Positions 52,667-60,300 of a DNA stretch of 64,000 bases are shown one piece after another. Numbering within the stretch: position 1 is the stretch's first letter; each line of letters starts with the position of its first letter. A model generated the notes under the pieces. The model did not search any database, was not told the DNA's origin, and was given only the letters and a program-made list of their open reading frames with translations. Source of the DNA: Streptomyces sp. NBC_01233 (GTDB lineage: Bacteria > Actinomycetota > Actinomycetes > Streptomycetales > Streptomycetaceae); contig NZ_CP108514.1 in assembly GCF_035989305.1 (NCBI RefSeq), positions 4,937,501 through 5,001,500 of the forward strand, read 5' to 3'. The position numbers and the translations under genes were made by a program.

Positions 52667-52992
52667 AGGTCGGGCGTGCCGCGCCGATCTACCAGCCGTT
52701 GCCGTTGAGGTCACTACTGAGCGCGGTTAGAGTCCTGGCGGCGGCGCTGCTGGCCACCGTGATGATGCAGGACGGCAGGCGGGGCCCGCAGCGGACCATG
52801 GAGGGCAAGCCGGAGCTGGTCGCCTGATCCGCCCTGACCGTGTGGGACGACGGCTAGCACCCCGTGCGGGTGCCAGCCGCACACGGTTTCCGCGCGGTCG
52901 GCACTGCTGCGGGCCTGGGGACAACGGATCGGGGTCGGCAACTGGGGATGGGGCGAGGAGGTGTCCGTGCGAGGACTGGCACCGGGAAAGCT
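52667..52992. other. Non-coding stretch between recombinase trio and membrane operon
   Basis: No complete gene is seen. A plus-strand frame ending near 52827 reads VLAAALLATVMMQDGRRGPQ and may be a gene relic. GCACCC-CGTGC-GGGTGC (about 52856-52872) is a small hairpin, possibly the operon's terminator. Confidence 0.4.
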
Positions 52993-53325
52993 CTACGGAA
53001 GCACCAAGGTGGTCAGCACGACGACTGCGACAGCTATGAGGGTCACCCCAGTCACCAGGCTCACCGAGCCCTTGACGAGGTTGTTGTCCACCATGCCACC
53101 GGGCACGGTGAAGCACAGCCAGGAGCCCCAGTACATCTCCAGGGCACCGAACGCCAGCAGGCCGGAGGCCGCGGCTGCGGCGTCCCAGCTGCTGTTGAGT
53201 GCCGTCTCGTACGAGGGGTTTCGGGCGATCACCACGCCGATCTGCGGCAGGATGAGGCTGGCTATCCCGGCAATGGCCGTGAACAGCAGCCACCGCCGCA
53301 CCAGCGACAACAGGTGGTTCACCAA
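52993..53325 (-). CDS. Small membrane protein, third gene of the GTPase operon
   Basis: The 110-aa product has three to four hydrophobic segments (WLLFTAIAGIASLILPQIGV, WDAAAAASGLLAFGALEMYW, and GVTLIAVAVVVLTTLVLP at the C-terminus) with short loops. No catalytic motif is visible. The start overlaps the previous gene by 7 bp. A multi-helix partner next to a GTPase and another membrane protein suggests a membrane complex; that is inference. Confidence 0.7.
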   Translation of the reverse strand: MVNHLLSLVRRWLLFTAIAGIASLILPQIGVVIARNPSYETALNSSWDAAAAASGLLAFGALEMYWGSWLCFTVPGGMVDNNLVKGSVSLVTGVTLIAVAVVVLTTLVLP

Positions 53326-53801
53326 AGGCCTCCTCGTTCTTCGACGGAGAACCGGGTCAAGCGGCCACGGGCGTCTTGCACCCGGTGCGTCGGCCAGTGC
53401 TCCTTCTTCGACAGGTGGACGAGCACTTCTCTCAACTCGTCCACCAGCTCGGTGATCTCCGTCTGTTGCTGGTCGCGCCTCCGGGCGGCCGGACGTACCG
53501 CGTGCACCTCCGTCAGCAGGACGAGGACCGCCGCCGACACCAGGGCGACTACGACGGCGAGCGGTGCGCCAGCGGCGAGGAGCGTCAGCACCGGGGCCAG
53601 CGCGACCACGCCCTGGAAACCGCGCAGCATCAACCGGCGACGAAGGCCGCGGCCCAGGGCGTCCAACAGTGCCTCTGCCTGTTGGAGCAACATCTCGAAG
53701 TCCTGACCTGAATCGGCTGTGCGCCTACCGGAGGAAGAGTTCGTCGCAGGGGCTGGGACTTCGCTGTTCTCCTTCCGCCCACCTCGGAACAGCCACGTCA
53801 C
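53319..53801 (-). CDS. Two-helix membrane protein, second gene of the GTPase operon
   Basis: In this 160-aa product, a polar N-terminus is followed by an amphipathic helix (FEMLLQQAEALLDALGRGLR), a hydrophobic hairpin (about 65-100, VVALAPVLTLLAAGAPLAVV, then VALVSAAVLVLLTEV) and a second long charged helix (QQQTEITELVDELREVLVHL). The helix-TM-TM-helix layout recalls membrane proteins linked to GTPases or conflict systems, but I cannot name a family. It overlaps the GTPase stop by 4 bp. Confidence 0.7.
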   Translation of the reverse strand: MTWLFRGGRKENSEVPAPATNSSSGRRTADSGQDFEMLLQQAEALLDALGRGLRRRLMLRGFQGVVALAPVLTLLAAGAPLAVVVALVSAAVLVLLTEVHAVRPAARRRDQQQTEITELVDELREVLVHLSKKEHWPTHRVQDARGRLTRFSVEERGGLW

Positions 53802-54679
53802 AGCAACTCCTTCAGCGTTCGGTAGAAGTGTCCCAGTAGCGCCCCCACTCCTGTGCTGTCGAGCTGGCTGAACTCTGGGCGAAGGGAGTCGCTGAAGGTG
53901 TGCCGCAGTAGCTGCGAGCTGATTGGGACCACGGCGATCTGTATGCCGGTCTGGTCGGCCAGGTCCCGCAACGCCGTGCAGAAGCCGGACTCCCCGGCGG
54001 GCGGCTGCGTCGAGGCATCCGAGCCGGGAATGTAGTAGTCCCGGACCTCTTCGATGCGGTCCCAGTACAGGTCGGCCTTGGACACCGCGACGACCAACCA
54101 GCGCAGGCTCCGCTCCGCCGCGCGTGTTTCGTTGATGCGGTCACACAGCTGCTCGAAGTCGGCGAGTTCTTTCTCCAGGTGCCAGGCGCGGATGCTTTCC
54201 GGGGTGAGGGCACCGGAGCTGTCACGTGCCGCCCTCTCCAGCACGTTCTGATTCGAGCGGTTCCAGACCTTGTTGTGTCCCCAGCAGACAACATGGACGA
54301 TGCCCTTTGGCGACGTGTGCTCGCTCAGGATCCGGTTCATGGCGCGGTCGCGCTCCTGTGCCACCTGACCCGGCACCACCAGCGCGGACACCCGGATGCG
54401 CAGAGACCCGAGGATGAGGCTGCGGTGTCCTAACTCCGCGGTGAGGCTCTTCGTCGTCTCCTGGCCGCCCAGCCGGGCGCCGCCTTCGGACAGCGCCCCG
54501 AACAGCATCGTCTTACCCGCGCCGGACTCACCTGTGAACGCGAGGGTGTGCCGGACGAGCCCCGGCCCAGCCCTGCCCGCTTGGAACTCACCCGACGAGG
54601 AACGGCGCCGCCCCGTGGCGTCGGCCGCGCGGACCGCGGCGTCCCAACCGGCTCGCGCTTCATCCCAGTTGTCAGACAT
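53798..54679 (-). CDS. P-loop GTPase-like protein, first gene of an unassigned operon
   Basis: In this 293-aa product, Walker A is TGESGAGKT (49-57). The expected switch II region reads VVPGQVAQER (101-110), with Pro where the usual DxxG aspartate would be and a Gln after the Gly. SKAD (200-203) fits the G4 guanine-specificity motif, followed by a Ser-containing VPISSQ like G5. It is therefore a TRAFAC-like small GTPase with an altered G3. ATG at 54679 begins a three-gene overlapping operon with two membrane proteins on a mobile element. Phage defence or membrane stress response is a guess from context. Confidence 0.7.
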   Translation of the reverse strand: MSDNWDEARAGWDAAVRAADATGRRRSSSGEFQAGRAGPGLVRHTLAFTGESGAGKTMLFGALSEGGARLGGQETTKSLTAELGHRSLILGSLRIRVSALVVPGQVAQERDRAMNRILSEHTSPKGIVHVVCWGHNKVWNRSNQNVLERAARDSSGALTPESIRAWHLEKELADFEQLCDRINETRAAERSLRWLVVAVSKADLYWDRIEEVRDYYIPGSDASTQPPAGESGFCTALRDLADQTGIQIAVVPISSQLLRHTFSDSLRPEFSQLDSTGVGALLGHFYRTLKELL

Positions 54680-54718
54680 CTAATCCGCCCCCCGTGTGTT
54701 ACTACGCCTCCATCGTAG

Positions 54719-55322
54719 TGGCGGAGTCGATTCTCGCGGACGGAGTTTGACCGCACATCAGGTGCCGTCGTACAGACCTCTCCGCGCGACGTCCTCCTCG
54801 CCCATGCCGGTCGCCCGCTCAGCACGGACTTCCTCGCCGAGTCCATCGGCTGGGACACCGACCGCACCGTCGACGCCCTCGAACACGCCTGGGCCCACCC
54901 CAAGCTCGGCGGCCCCTACGCCCTGCGCCGGGCCGCCCCCGCCGACTTCACGCTCGGCCCGTGTGGCTTTGTACGCCAGAAACCCGTTCTCGCGTACAAA
55001 GCCAGCCCGTGCCTGGACGTTCTCACCGACCGGCAGATGAACCGGCTCCATCCCGTCGACCACACCGACCTGTGGCGCCGCCCCGAAGACCCCGACCGCC
55101 GGCCGCTCCAACGCGATGTCCTCAGCGAGGCCGACGCCCGCGTGCTCTACGAGGCGTGCCGCGACGGTGAGGTTCTCTACACCGGCATCGAAGGCTCCAC
55201 CGTCGTCGGGCTCATCGACGCCGGGCTCCTGATCCGCGTCGGCGACGACGCTGCCACCCTGGCCCCCCGACGTTCAGTACGGTCTCCGGGCCACCGAGCC
55301 CGACCACACCTCTGGCTACTGA
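54719..55322 (+). pseudogene. Decayed gene with winged-helix-like segment
   Basis: One open frame from 54719 reads RDVLLAHAGRPLSTDFLAES, then IGWDTDRTVDALEHAWAHP, later VLSEADARVLYEACRDGEVL and GLIDAGLLIRVGDD. It has no start codon in frame, so the 5' end is lost. After a C6 run (55263-55268) the natural end DVQYGLRATEPDHTSGY appears in another frame. The parts resemble a regulator with tandem winged helices, which is a weak guess. A 12-bp inverted repeat interrupts the reading near 54965-55003. Confidence 0.6.
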
Positions 55323-55328
55323 CACGTC

Positions 55329-55391
55329 TCATGGCAGAACCACTGACGTCCAGTGGCAGAACCCACTGACGTTCTCATGGCAGACGACAGT
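55329..55391. repeat. Three tandem motif copies at the right end of the element
   Basis: Units at about 55329-55350, 55351-55373 and 55374-55391 share TGGCAGA, the first two followed by ACCACTGACGT or ACCCACTGACGT. The last unit runs into the 24-bp end-repeat (55368-55391) that is inverted relative to 52643-52666. Regularly spaced copies suit recombinase binding sites. Confidence 0.65.
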
Positions 55392-55399
55392 AACAACCC

Positions 55400-55421
55400 A
55401 GGGTTCTCGCCGAAGAACCCT
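55400..55421. terminator. Short perfect hairpin near the right boundary
   Basis: AGGGTTCT and AGAACCCT are 8-bp perfect arms around CGCCGA, 21 bp inside the element's right boundary. It could insulate the element from the kinase side or be part of the end structure. Confidence 0.5.
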
Positions 55422-55441
55422 CAGAAATCTTGAACCCACGA

Positions 55442-55698
55442 ACTTCGTGGTCCTGAGGTATCTCCACCTCGTTGACGACGAGGTCGCCGTCGGCCAGGAT
55501 CCGCAGCAGTTCCACCGACCTCTCGTCCGCGTAGCCGTCGTCGCTGTTCACGGCTATGAAGTTGGCGCGCCCCACGATGCGTTCACCGCTCACGGGCCAT
55601 TCGATGACCGCGTCCTCGGCGATGAGTCCGGCCACACCGTCCCAGTCGCGTGCCTCGATCCGCTCCCACAGTTGTGCCACTACCGTCAACGGCTCCAT
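55442..55698 (-). pseudogene. 5' part of a SnoaL-like gene cut by the recombinase element
   Basis: ATG at 55698 begins MEPLTVVAQLWERIEARDWD and the frame runs through AEDAVIEWPVSGERIVGRAN to EVEIPQDHEV at the element boundary. With 49615-49753 it gives a 130-residue NTF2-like protein of the SnoaL type (polyketide cyclase or ester-isomerase fold). The gene is downstream of and in line with the Ser/Thr kinase. Confidence 0.85.
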
Positions 55699-55732
55699 GC
55701 GCCGCAGTGTCCGACAGCCCCGTTATGCGCAA

Positions 55733-55745
55733 CAAGCTTTGCTTG
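55733..55745. promoter_or_regulatory. Inverted repeat upstream of the split SnoaL-like gene
   Basis: CAAGC-TTT-GCTTG is a perfect inverted repeat 35 bp upstream of the SnoaL-like start, flanked by TGCGCAA and GCAGGCTTATT. MarR-type operators in streptomycetes often have similar arms. The cut gene may therefore have had its own regulated promoter. Confidence 0.4.
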
Positions 55746-55780
55746 CAGGCTTATTGACCTCGACACAATCGGCTGTTCCG

Positions 55781-57337
55781 TCACTGCCTGCGGTAACCGA
55801 GCGGTGGGTTGTCGCTGCCCACCAGCTCCCGCCGCAGGGTCCCGTCGGGCAGCAGCCGGAGCCGGCTCCAGCCGCCCGGGGTGCAGGTCGTCGGGGTGCC
55901 GGAGGTGACGGTGGAGGCGTCGAGCTCCACGGGATCAGGGGCGTGGCGCAGGGGCGCAGTCCAGGCGCAGGCGAGGCCGGGGGCCTCGACGGCGAGGGAC
56001 ATCACCGGGTCGCCGACCGCGCCGCGGGTGAGGGTGAGCCGCCAGGTCTGGCTGCCGTGGGTGGCGTGCCAGGTCCCGAGGTACGCCTCGGGCAGTCCGG
56101 CGGCCGAGGCGACGGAGCCGGAGCCGGAAGCGGAAGTGGATGTGGAGCCGGAGGGGGACGCGGGCAACGGCGCGGGCGGCGTACGGGTGCCGGCGACGGG
56201 CGGTCGGGGATCCTCTGCCCCGCTCATCACCGCGTACACCGTGCCTGCGGACAGGGCGGCGACGACCGTGGCCACCGCCAGGAGCAGGGCGGTCGAGGCG
56301 GTCCGGGGGCGGGACGCCGGCTCCGCCCCCGCCGGTGCGTACGAGGAGTACGCGGACGGCATGGGCATCGGCGCAGGGGCGGCGGCGGGCGGCCGGTCCG
56401 GACCGGCGTCCTCGCGGTCCAGCAGCCGTACGGCGTGCCGCCCGAGCCGGGCCACCAGGGGGGCCGGAAGCCAGGGCTCCAGGGCCCTCCCGTCGGCCAC
56501 GGTGTCACCCGCGCCGACCCGCGCCAGCACCTCGGCCGGCCCCGGCCGCGCGGCGGGATCCCGGTGCAGGCAGTCCCGTACGAGGTCGTGCAGCTCGGTC
56601 GGTACGCCGGCCAGGTCCGGCTGCGACTCCGTGCTGCGGAGCAGGAGTCCCGCCAGGCCGCCGGGCTGCTCCGCGTCGCCGAAGGGCAGCCGGCCGGTGG
56701 CCGCGTACACCAGGACCACGCCGAGGCAGAAGATGTCGCAGGCGGCGGTCACGGGCTCGCCGCGGATCTGTTCGGGCGCCATGAAACCGGGGGAGTCGAT
56801 GAGTTCGCCGACGCGGGTCAGGCCGCCGCCGGCCTCGTCGCCGGGCTCCGCCGGGGCGCGGGCGATGCCGAAGTCGATGACGCGCGGGCCGTCGAGGGTG
56901 ATCAGGACGTTCGAGGGTTTCAGGTCGCGGTGGACGATGCCGGCCCGGTGGATGTCCTGGAGGGCGTACGCGAGGCCCGCGGCCAGGATCCGTACGGAAC
57001 GGCCGGGCAGCGGGCCGAAGTCGCGGGCCACGACCGCGCGCAGGCTCGGCCCGGCGACGTAACCGGTGGCCACCCAGGGGGTCGCGGCCTCGGTGTCGGC
57101 GTCGAGGACCGGGGCGGTCCATTCGCCACCGACCCGCCTGGCGGCGGCGACCTCGTGGCGGAAGCGGATGCGGAACTCCTCGCGGGTGGCGAGGTCGTGG
57201 TGGACCAGTTTCACGGCGACGGTGCGGCCGCGGTCGGAGCGGGCGAGGTAGACCTGGCCCATGCCGCCGGCGCCCAGGCGGGAGAGCAGGCGGTAGGGGC
57301 CGATGTGGTGGGGATCGTGCGGATGCAGATGTTCCAT
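55781..57337 (-). CDS. Ser/Thr protein kinase with one membrane helix and extracellular tail
   Basis: In this 518-aa product the kinase domain (about 12-280) shows GAGGMGQVY, VAVKLV, HRDLKPSN, DFGIA and SPGFMAPEQI. A Pro-rich juxtamembrane stretch precedes one helix (TALLLAVATVVAALSAGTVY). A Pro/Ser/Thr/Gly linker then leads to a small extracellular domain (YLGTWHATHGSQTWRLTLTR, LVGSDNPPLGY) in place of PASTA repeats. It should sense an external signal and phosphorylate cytoplasmic targets. ATG at 57337 is the natural start. Confidence 0.93.
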   Translation of the reverse strand: MEHLHPHDPHHIGPYRLLSRLGAGGMGQVYLARSDRGRTVAVKLVHHDLATREEFRIRFRHEVAAARRVGGEWTAPVLDADTEAATPWVATGYVAGPSLRAVVARDFGPLPGRSVRILAAGLAYALQDIHRAGIVHRDLKPSNVLITLDGPRVIDFGIARAPAEPGDEAGGGLTRVGELIDSPGFMAPEQIRGEPVTAACDIFCLGVVLVYAATGRLPFGDAEQPGGLAGLLLRSTESQPDLAGVPTELHDLVRDCLHRDPAARPGPAEVLARVGAGDTVADGRALEPWLPAPLVARLGRHAVRLLDREDAGPDRPPAAAPAPMPMPSAYSSYAPAGAEPASRPRTASTALLLAVATVVAALSAGTVYAVMSGAEDPRPPVAGTRTPPAPLPASPSGSTSTSASGSGSVASAAGLPEAYLGTWHATHGSQTWRLTLTRGAVGDPVMSLAVEAPGLACAWTAPLRHAPDPVELDASTVTSGTPTTCTPGGWSRLRLLPDGTLRRELVGSDNPPLGYRRQ

Positions 57338-57492
57338 GCCGGGGTCCCTCCCGTGCCGAGCACTGGCCGAACGGCTCCGCAGGGAAGGACGGTTGGGCGT
57401 GCCGGGCGGTTGCTCCCGGCGCGGCGCCGCCGCCTCTGGGGTCCGCCCCGGCGCCGCGGCCCGCGCCTCAGCCGGCTGGGCTCAAAGATCGG

Positions 57493-57535
57493 GGCTCCGC
57501 CCCGCGCCCCGCGCCTCAAACGCCGGCGGGGCTGG
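57493..57535. repeat. Dispersed G+C-rich intergenic repeat, copy 1
   Basis: This 43-bp element ends CCTCAAACGCCGGCGGGGCT; 40 of 43 positions agree with 63418-63460. The rest of the 57338-57606 gap is G+C-rich with no gene. Such REP-like intergenic elements are frequent in Streptomyces genomes. Confidence 0.7.
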
Positions 57536-57649
57536 TTTTGCCCGCGGCGGCGCTGGATGGTGTGGCGGGGTTGGAAGAGCGGGGCTCCGGCTTGGATTCC
57601 GGGCCCTAGTGCTGCTCCGCGGAAGTTCGTGGAGGGGTGTTGGGGTCGG

Positions 57650-57976
57650 TCAGGCGGGGGTGTCGAGGTAAAGGCCGCCGGCGCAGTCGAGGCAGTCTTC
57701 GGGACTGCCGATGGGCAACCCTGTGGGCAGGTAGTTGTCCTGGTATCCGCCGCGGCTGGCGAGGTAGAGGGCGAAGCCCCAGGTGTGCAGGACGCCGGTG
57801 AAGCGCAGGCGGCACAGGGGTAGTTCCTCCCCGTCCTTCAGCTCGGCTGCTACGCAGGCGAATCCGGCGCGGAAGCGGACGTGGACCCGGGCCAGCTGCG
57901 GCCAGCGGGCCTGGGCGTGGGTGTTCAGGCGCTGGCGCAGGTGGTGCTGCATCGATTCCGGGGGGTTCTTCGGCAC
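57650..57976 (-). CDS. Passenger hypothetical protein inside the IS630 element
   Basis: The 108-aa product contains HLRQRLNTHAQARWPQLARV, VRFRAGFACVAAELKDGEEL, PLCRLRFTGVLHTWGFALY and CLDCAGGLYLDTPA. It looks like a folded alpha/beta protein that I have seen as an unknown family in Streptomyces, but no function is known to me. GTG at 57976 is chosen for its position; ATG at 58012 or 57952 is possible. It is divergent from the transposase and its stop lies 8 bp from the left terminal repeat. Confidence 0.65.
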   Translation of the reverse strand: MPKNPPESMQHHLRQRLNTHAQARWPQLARVHVRFRAGFACVAAELKDGEELPLCRLRFTGVLHTWGFALYLASRGGYQDNYLPTGLPIGSPEDCLDCAGGLYLDTPA

Positions 57977-58023
57977 GGGCCCATCCTGCCGGGTGTGGCA
58001 CCGGTCCGCCATGATCGTCTGCC

Positions 58024-59103
58024 GTGCAGTGTGAAGGACGGGTGGGGACGGCGGTTGCGGTGGTGCTCGGGCCGGAGGTTCGTGAGCGGCTGGCACGAAC
58101 GGTCTGCTCGCCGAAGTCGCAGGTGCGGGCAGCGCTGCGGGCCAAGATCGTGCTCGCGGCGGCGGACGGGCGAGCCAACGGCGCGATAGCGCGGGAGCTG
58201 GAGGTCAGCGTGAACACGGTACGCAAGTGGCGGGGCCGGTTCGCCGCCAGCGGGCTGGACGGGCTGCGGGACGCCGGGCGGTCCGGACGGCCGAAGATCT
58301 ACGGGCCCCACGTGCGGGTGGCGATCGTGGCCACGGCGACCAGTGCTCCGCCGCACCCGGAGGCGACCTGGTCGCACCGGACCATCGCCGCACAGATTGC
58401 GGGCACCTGCTTCGCGCCGGTCTCCGCGTCGCAGGTCGGGCGGATCCTGGCGGACCTGGACCTGAAGCCGCACAAGGTCCGCGGCTGGCTCACCCGCCGC
58501 GACACCCCCGACTTCTGGGAACGCGCGGCGGACGTGTGCGCCCTCTACCTCGACCCGCCCGAGGGCGTGGTGGTGCTCTCGATCGACGAGAAGACCGCGA
58601 TCGCCGCCCGCTCGCGCCGGTATCCCGGGCGCCCCGCCGCTCCTGGCGAGTTCGCCCGCCAGGAGTTCGAGTACCGGCGCCACGGCACCGCTTCCCTGGT
58701 CGCCGCCTTGGAGGTGACCAGTGGCGAAGTGCTCACCGAGGTGATCGCCCGCAATGACGCGGCGACCTTCACCGCGTTCCTGGACCAGCTGGACCGGGCC
58801 ATTGCCCCCGACAAGGAGATCCACGTAGTGCTCGACAACGGCTCCTCCCACACCGCCAAGCACACCAAGGCATGGCTGGCCGCGCATCCGCGCTGGCACG
58901 TTCACTGGACCCCACCGCACGCCTCCTGGCTCAACCAGGCCGAGCTGTTCTTCTCCGCCCTGACCCGCCGGGTCCTGCGGAACGGCGACTTCGCCAGCCG
59001 CGACGACCTGATCAACAAGCTGGAGACCTACGTGATCAAGCACAACGACACGGCCAAGCCTTACCGCTGGACCTACGAGGGCACCCCACTCAAGGCGGCC
59101 TGA
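58024..59103 (+). CDS. IS630-family transposase
   Basis: In this 359-aa product, N-terminal helix-turn-helix segments (RAKIVLAAADGRANGAIARE, then SVNTVRKWRGRFAASGLDGL) bind the ends. The DDE catalytic core has Asp188 in LSIDEKTA, Asp271 in VLDNGSSH and Glu307 in NQAELFF. The start at 58024 could instead be a few codons later. No frameshift is seen, so the enzyme should be functional. Confidence 0.95.
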   Translation: MQCEGRVGTAVAVVLGPEVRERLARTVCSPKSQVRAALRAKIVLAAADGRANGAIARELEVSVNTVRKWRGRFAASGLDGLRDAGRSGRPKIYGPHVRVAIVATATSAPPHPEATWSHRTIAAQIAGTCFAPVSASQVGRILADLDLKPHKVRGWLTRRDTPDFWERAADVCALYLDPPEGVVVLSIDEKTAIAARSRRYPGRPAAPGEFARQEFEYRRHGTASLVAALEVTSGEVLTEVIARNDAATFTAFLDQLDRAIAPDKEIHVVLDNGSSHTAKHTKAWLAAHPRWHVHWTPPHASWLNQAELFFSALTRRVLRNGDFASRDDLINKLETYVIKHNDTAKPYRWTYEGTPLKAA

Positions 59104-59137
59104 TCAACACCCCTCCACGAACTTCCGCGGAGCAGCA

Positions 59138-59620
59138 CTAGTTGCTGTCCGGGGATGCGGACAGGGTGTCCAGGGCCCGGGTCAGGCGTTCCAGGACGTG
59201 GACCGTTTCCGCGAAGGCGGTGTCGCCCAGTTCTGCGGCGAGGCGGGTGGCCAGGGAGGCGTGGCCCGGGCCGATGCGGGCCACCGCCGCGTGTCCCTCC
59301 TGCGTCGGGCGGAGCAGCTTCGCCCGGCGGTGCGCGGGGTTCGGGGCGTATTCGGCCAGGCCCTTGGCGACCAGCAGGTCCGCGATGCGCTGCACGCTCT
59401 GCCGGGTGATCCCCATGGTCCGGGCGATGCCCGCGACGGACTGCGGCTCCCGCAGCACCGCCCCCAGTACCTGCCACCAGGCGGCCGTCAGCCCGGCCGG
59501 GCGGGCCAGCTCCTCCGAGACGGAGAGGAACTGGCCGTTCAGCCGGAACACCCCGAGCGCCGTGCGGCTCAGCAGGTCCTGGCGGGCCCGGGTGGAGCCG
59601 GGCGGCTGCGACTCAGGCAT
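59138..59620 (-). CDS. MarR-type transcriptional regulator
   Basis: The 160-aa winged helix-turn-helix protein contains SVAGIARTMGITRQSVQRIA and DLLVAKGLAEYAPNPAHRRA, the last being the wing. Its stop TAG includes the TA duplicated by the IS630 insertion, so the protein is unchanged but its downstream region is displaced. It overlaps the PfpI-like gene by 8 bp and is probably an autoregulator with it. Confidence 0.9.
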   Translation of the reverse strand: MPESQPPGSTRARQDLLSRTALGVFRLNGQFLSVSEELARPAGLTAAWWQVLGAVLREPQSVAGIARTMGITRQSVQRIADLLVAKGLAEYAPNPAHRRAKLLRPTQEGHAAVARIGPGHASLATRLAAELGDTAFAETVHVLERLTRALDTLSASPDSN

Positions 59621-60242
59621 CGCCGGCCTCCGCCGCCGCCATCAGGACCGGGAACGCGCTCGCGTCCGAGTCGTGGAAGAGCCGGTACCACGCGTCGAGG
59701 ACGTCCGGCTTGTAGGCGTCGAGGCGGGCGAAGACCTCGCGGGCGAAGGCCACCGGTTCCGTCGGCCCCGCCGTGATCAGGTCGCCGTCGGTCACCGCGT
59801 CGGCCTCGACGTAGTTCTCGGCGCCCCCGTAGCCCGGCTGCGGGGCCAGGTAGAAGGAGGCTCCGCTGGTGTGGGCCCGGCCGTCCAGCAAGCCGGCGCG
59901 GGCGAGGCCCGCGGTGGCTCCGCAGATGGCCGCGACCGGCACCCCGGCCGCCAGGAACTCCTTCGCCTTCGCCGCGAACGGCGCCAGCTCCTCGCTCGTG
60001 TCCCACAGCGAGGCGCCGGTGAGGATCAGCAGCGAGGAGTCCTCCGGCCGCAGGTCGGCCAGGGCCTGGTCGGGCAGGATGCGGACGCCGCCCATGGTGG
60101 TGACCGGCTGGTCGGCGGCGAGGCCGACCGTCTGGACGACGTGGCCGCGCTGGGTGAGGTGCGCGGTGGTGTGTCCGGTCTCCCAGTCCGCGTACGTGTC
60201 GTAGACCGCGAGGTGGACGGGCTTGCGCGGGGTCTCGCTCAT
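59613..60242 (-). CDS. DJ-1/PfpI family protein
   Basis: The 209-aa protein has the class I glutamine-amidotransferase-like fold with nucleophile Cys in AAICGATAGLA and an acidic residue in the early YDTYADWETGH segment. Members act as proteases, glyoxalases or redox sensors; this subtype is unassigned. ATG at 60242 is used. The MarR-type gene follows with an 8-bp overlap. Confidence 0.88.
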   Translation of the reverse strand: MSETPRKPVHLAVYDTYADWETGHTTAHLTQRGHVVQTVGLAADQPVTTMGGVRILPDQALADLRPEDSSLLILTGASLWDTSEELAPFAAKAKEFLAAGVPVAAICGATAGLARAGLLDGRAHTSGASFYLAPQPGYGGAENYVEADAVTDGDLITAGPTEPVAFAREVFARLDAYKPDVLDAWYRLFHDSDASAFPVLMAAAEAGDA

Positions 60243-60300
60243 GGTGGTCGCCTCCAGCGTCGAATCCGGCTGCTCTGTCGGGCTCGTCCGACGGGCCCTT

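Larger units (their letters stand above)
49754..55444 (+). mobile_element. 5.7-kb tyrosine-recombinase element carrying a GTPase/membrane operon
   Basis: The boundaries come from reconstructing the split SnoaL-like gene. ACT occurs at 49751-49753 and 55442-55444, and excising 5,691 bp (divisible by 3) restores its frame. Contents in order are a tyrosine recombinase, a small helix-turn-helix protein and a degenerate recombinase (overlapping), one copy of an end-repeat, the minus-strand GTPase/membrane operon, a decayed gene, and the inverted end-repeat with three tandem motif copies. The 3-bp shared sequence may be a crossover overlap or a duplication. Whether cargo and recombinases move together is not shown. 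Confidence 0.8.
57607..59140 (+). mobile_element. IS630-family element with perfect 34-bp terminal inverted repeats
   Basis: The arms 57609-57642 and 59105-59138 are perfect inverted repeats of 34 bp starting GTGCTGCTCCGCGGAAGTTC. TA flanks both ends (57607-57608 and 59139-59140), the usual IS630/Tc1 target duplication. Between them lie a minus-strand passenger gene and the plus-strand transposase. Identical ends and an uninterrupted transposase suggest a recent insertion. The right TA is part of the stop codon of the MarR-type gene, which is preserved. Confidence 0.95.

Noticed and set aside
55556..57823. 755-aa open frame on the plus strand
   Set aside because: Antisense to the Ser/Thr kinase, whose motifs are complete; it also runs into the IS630 end.
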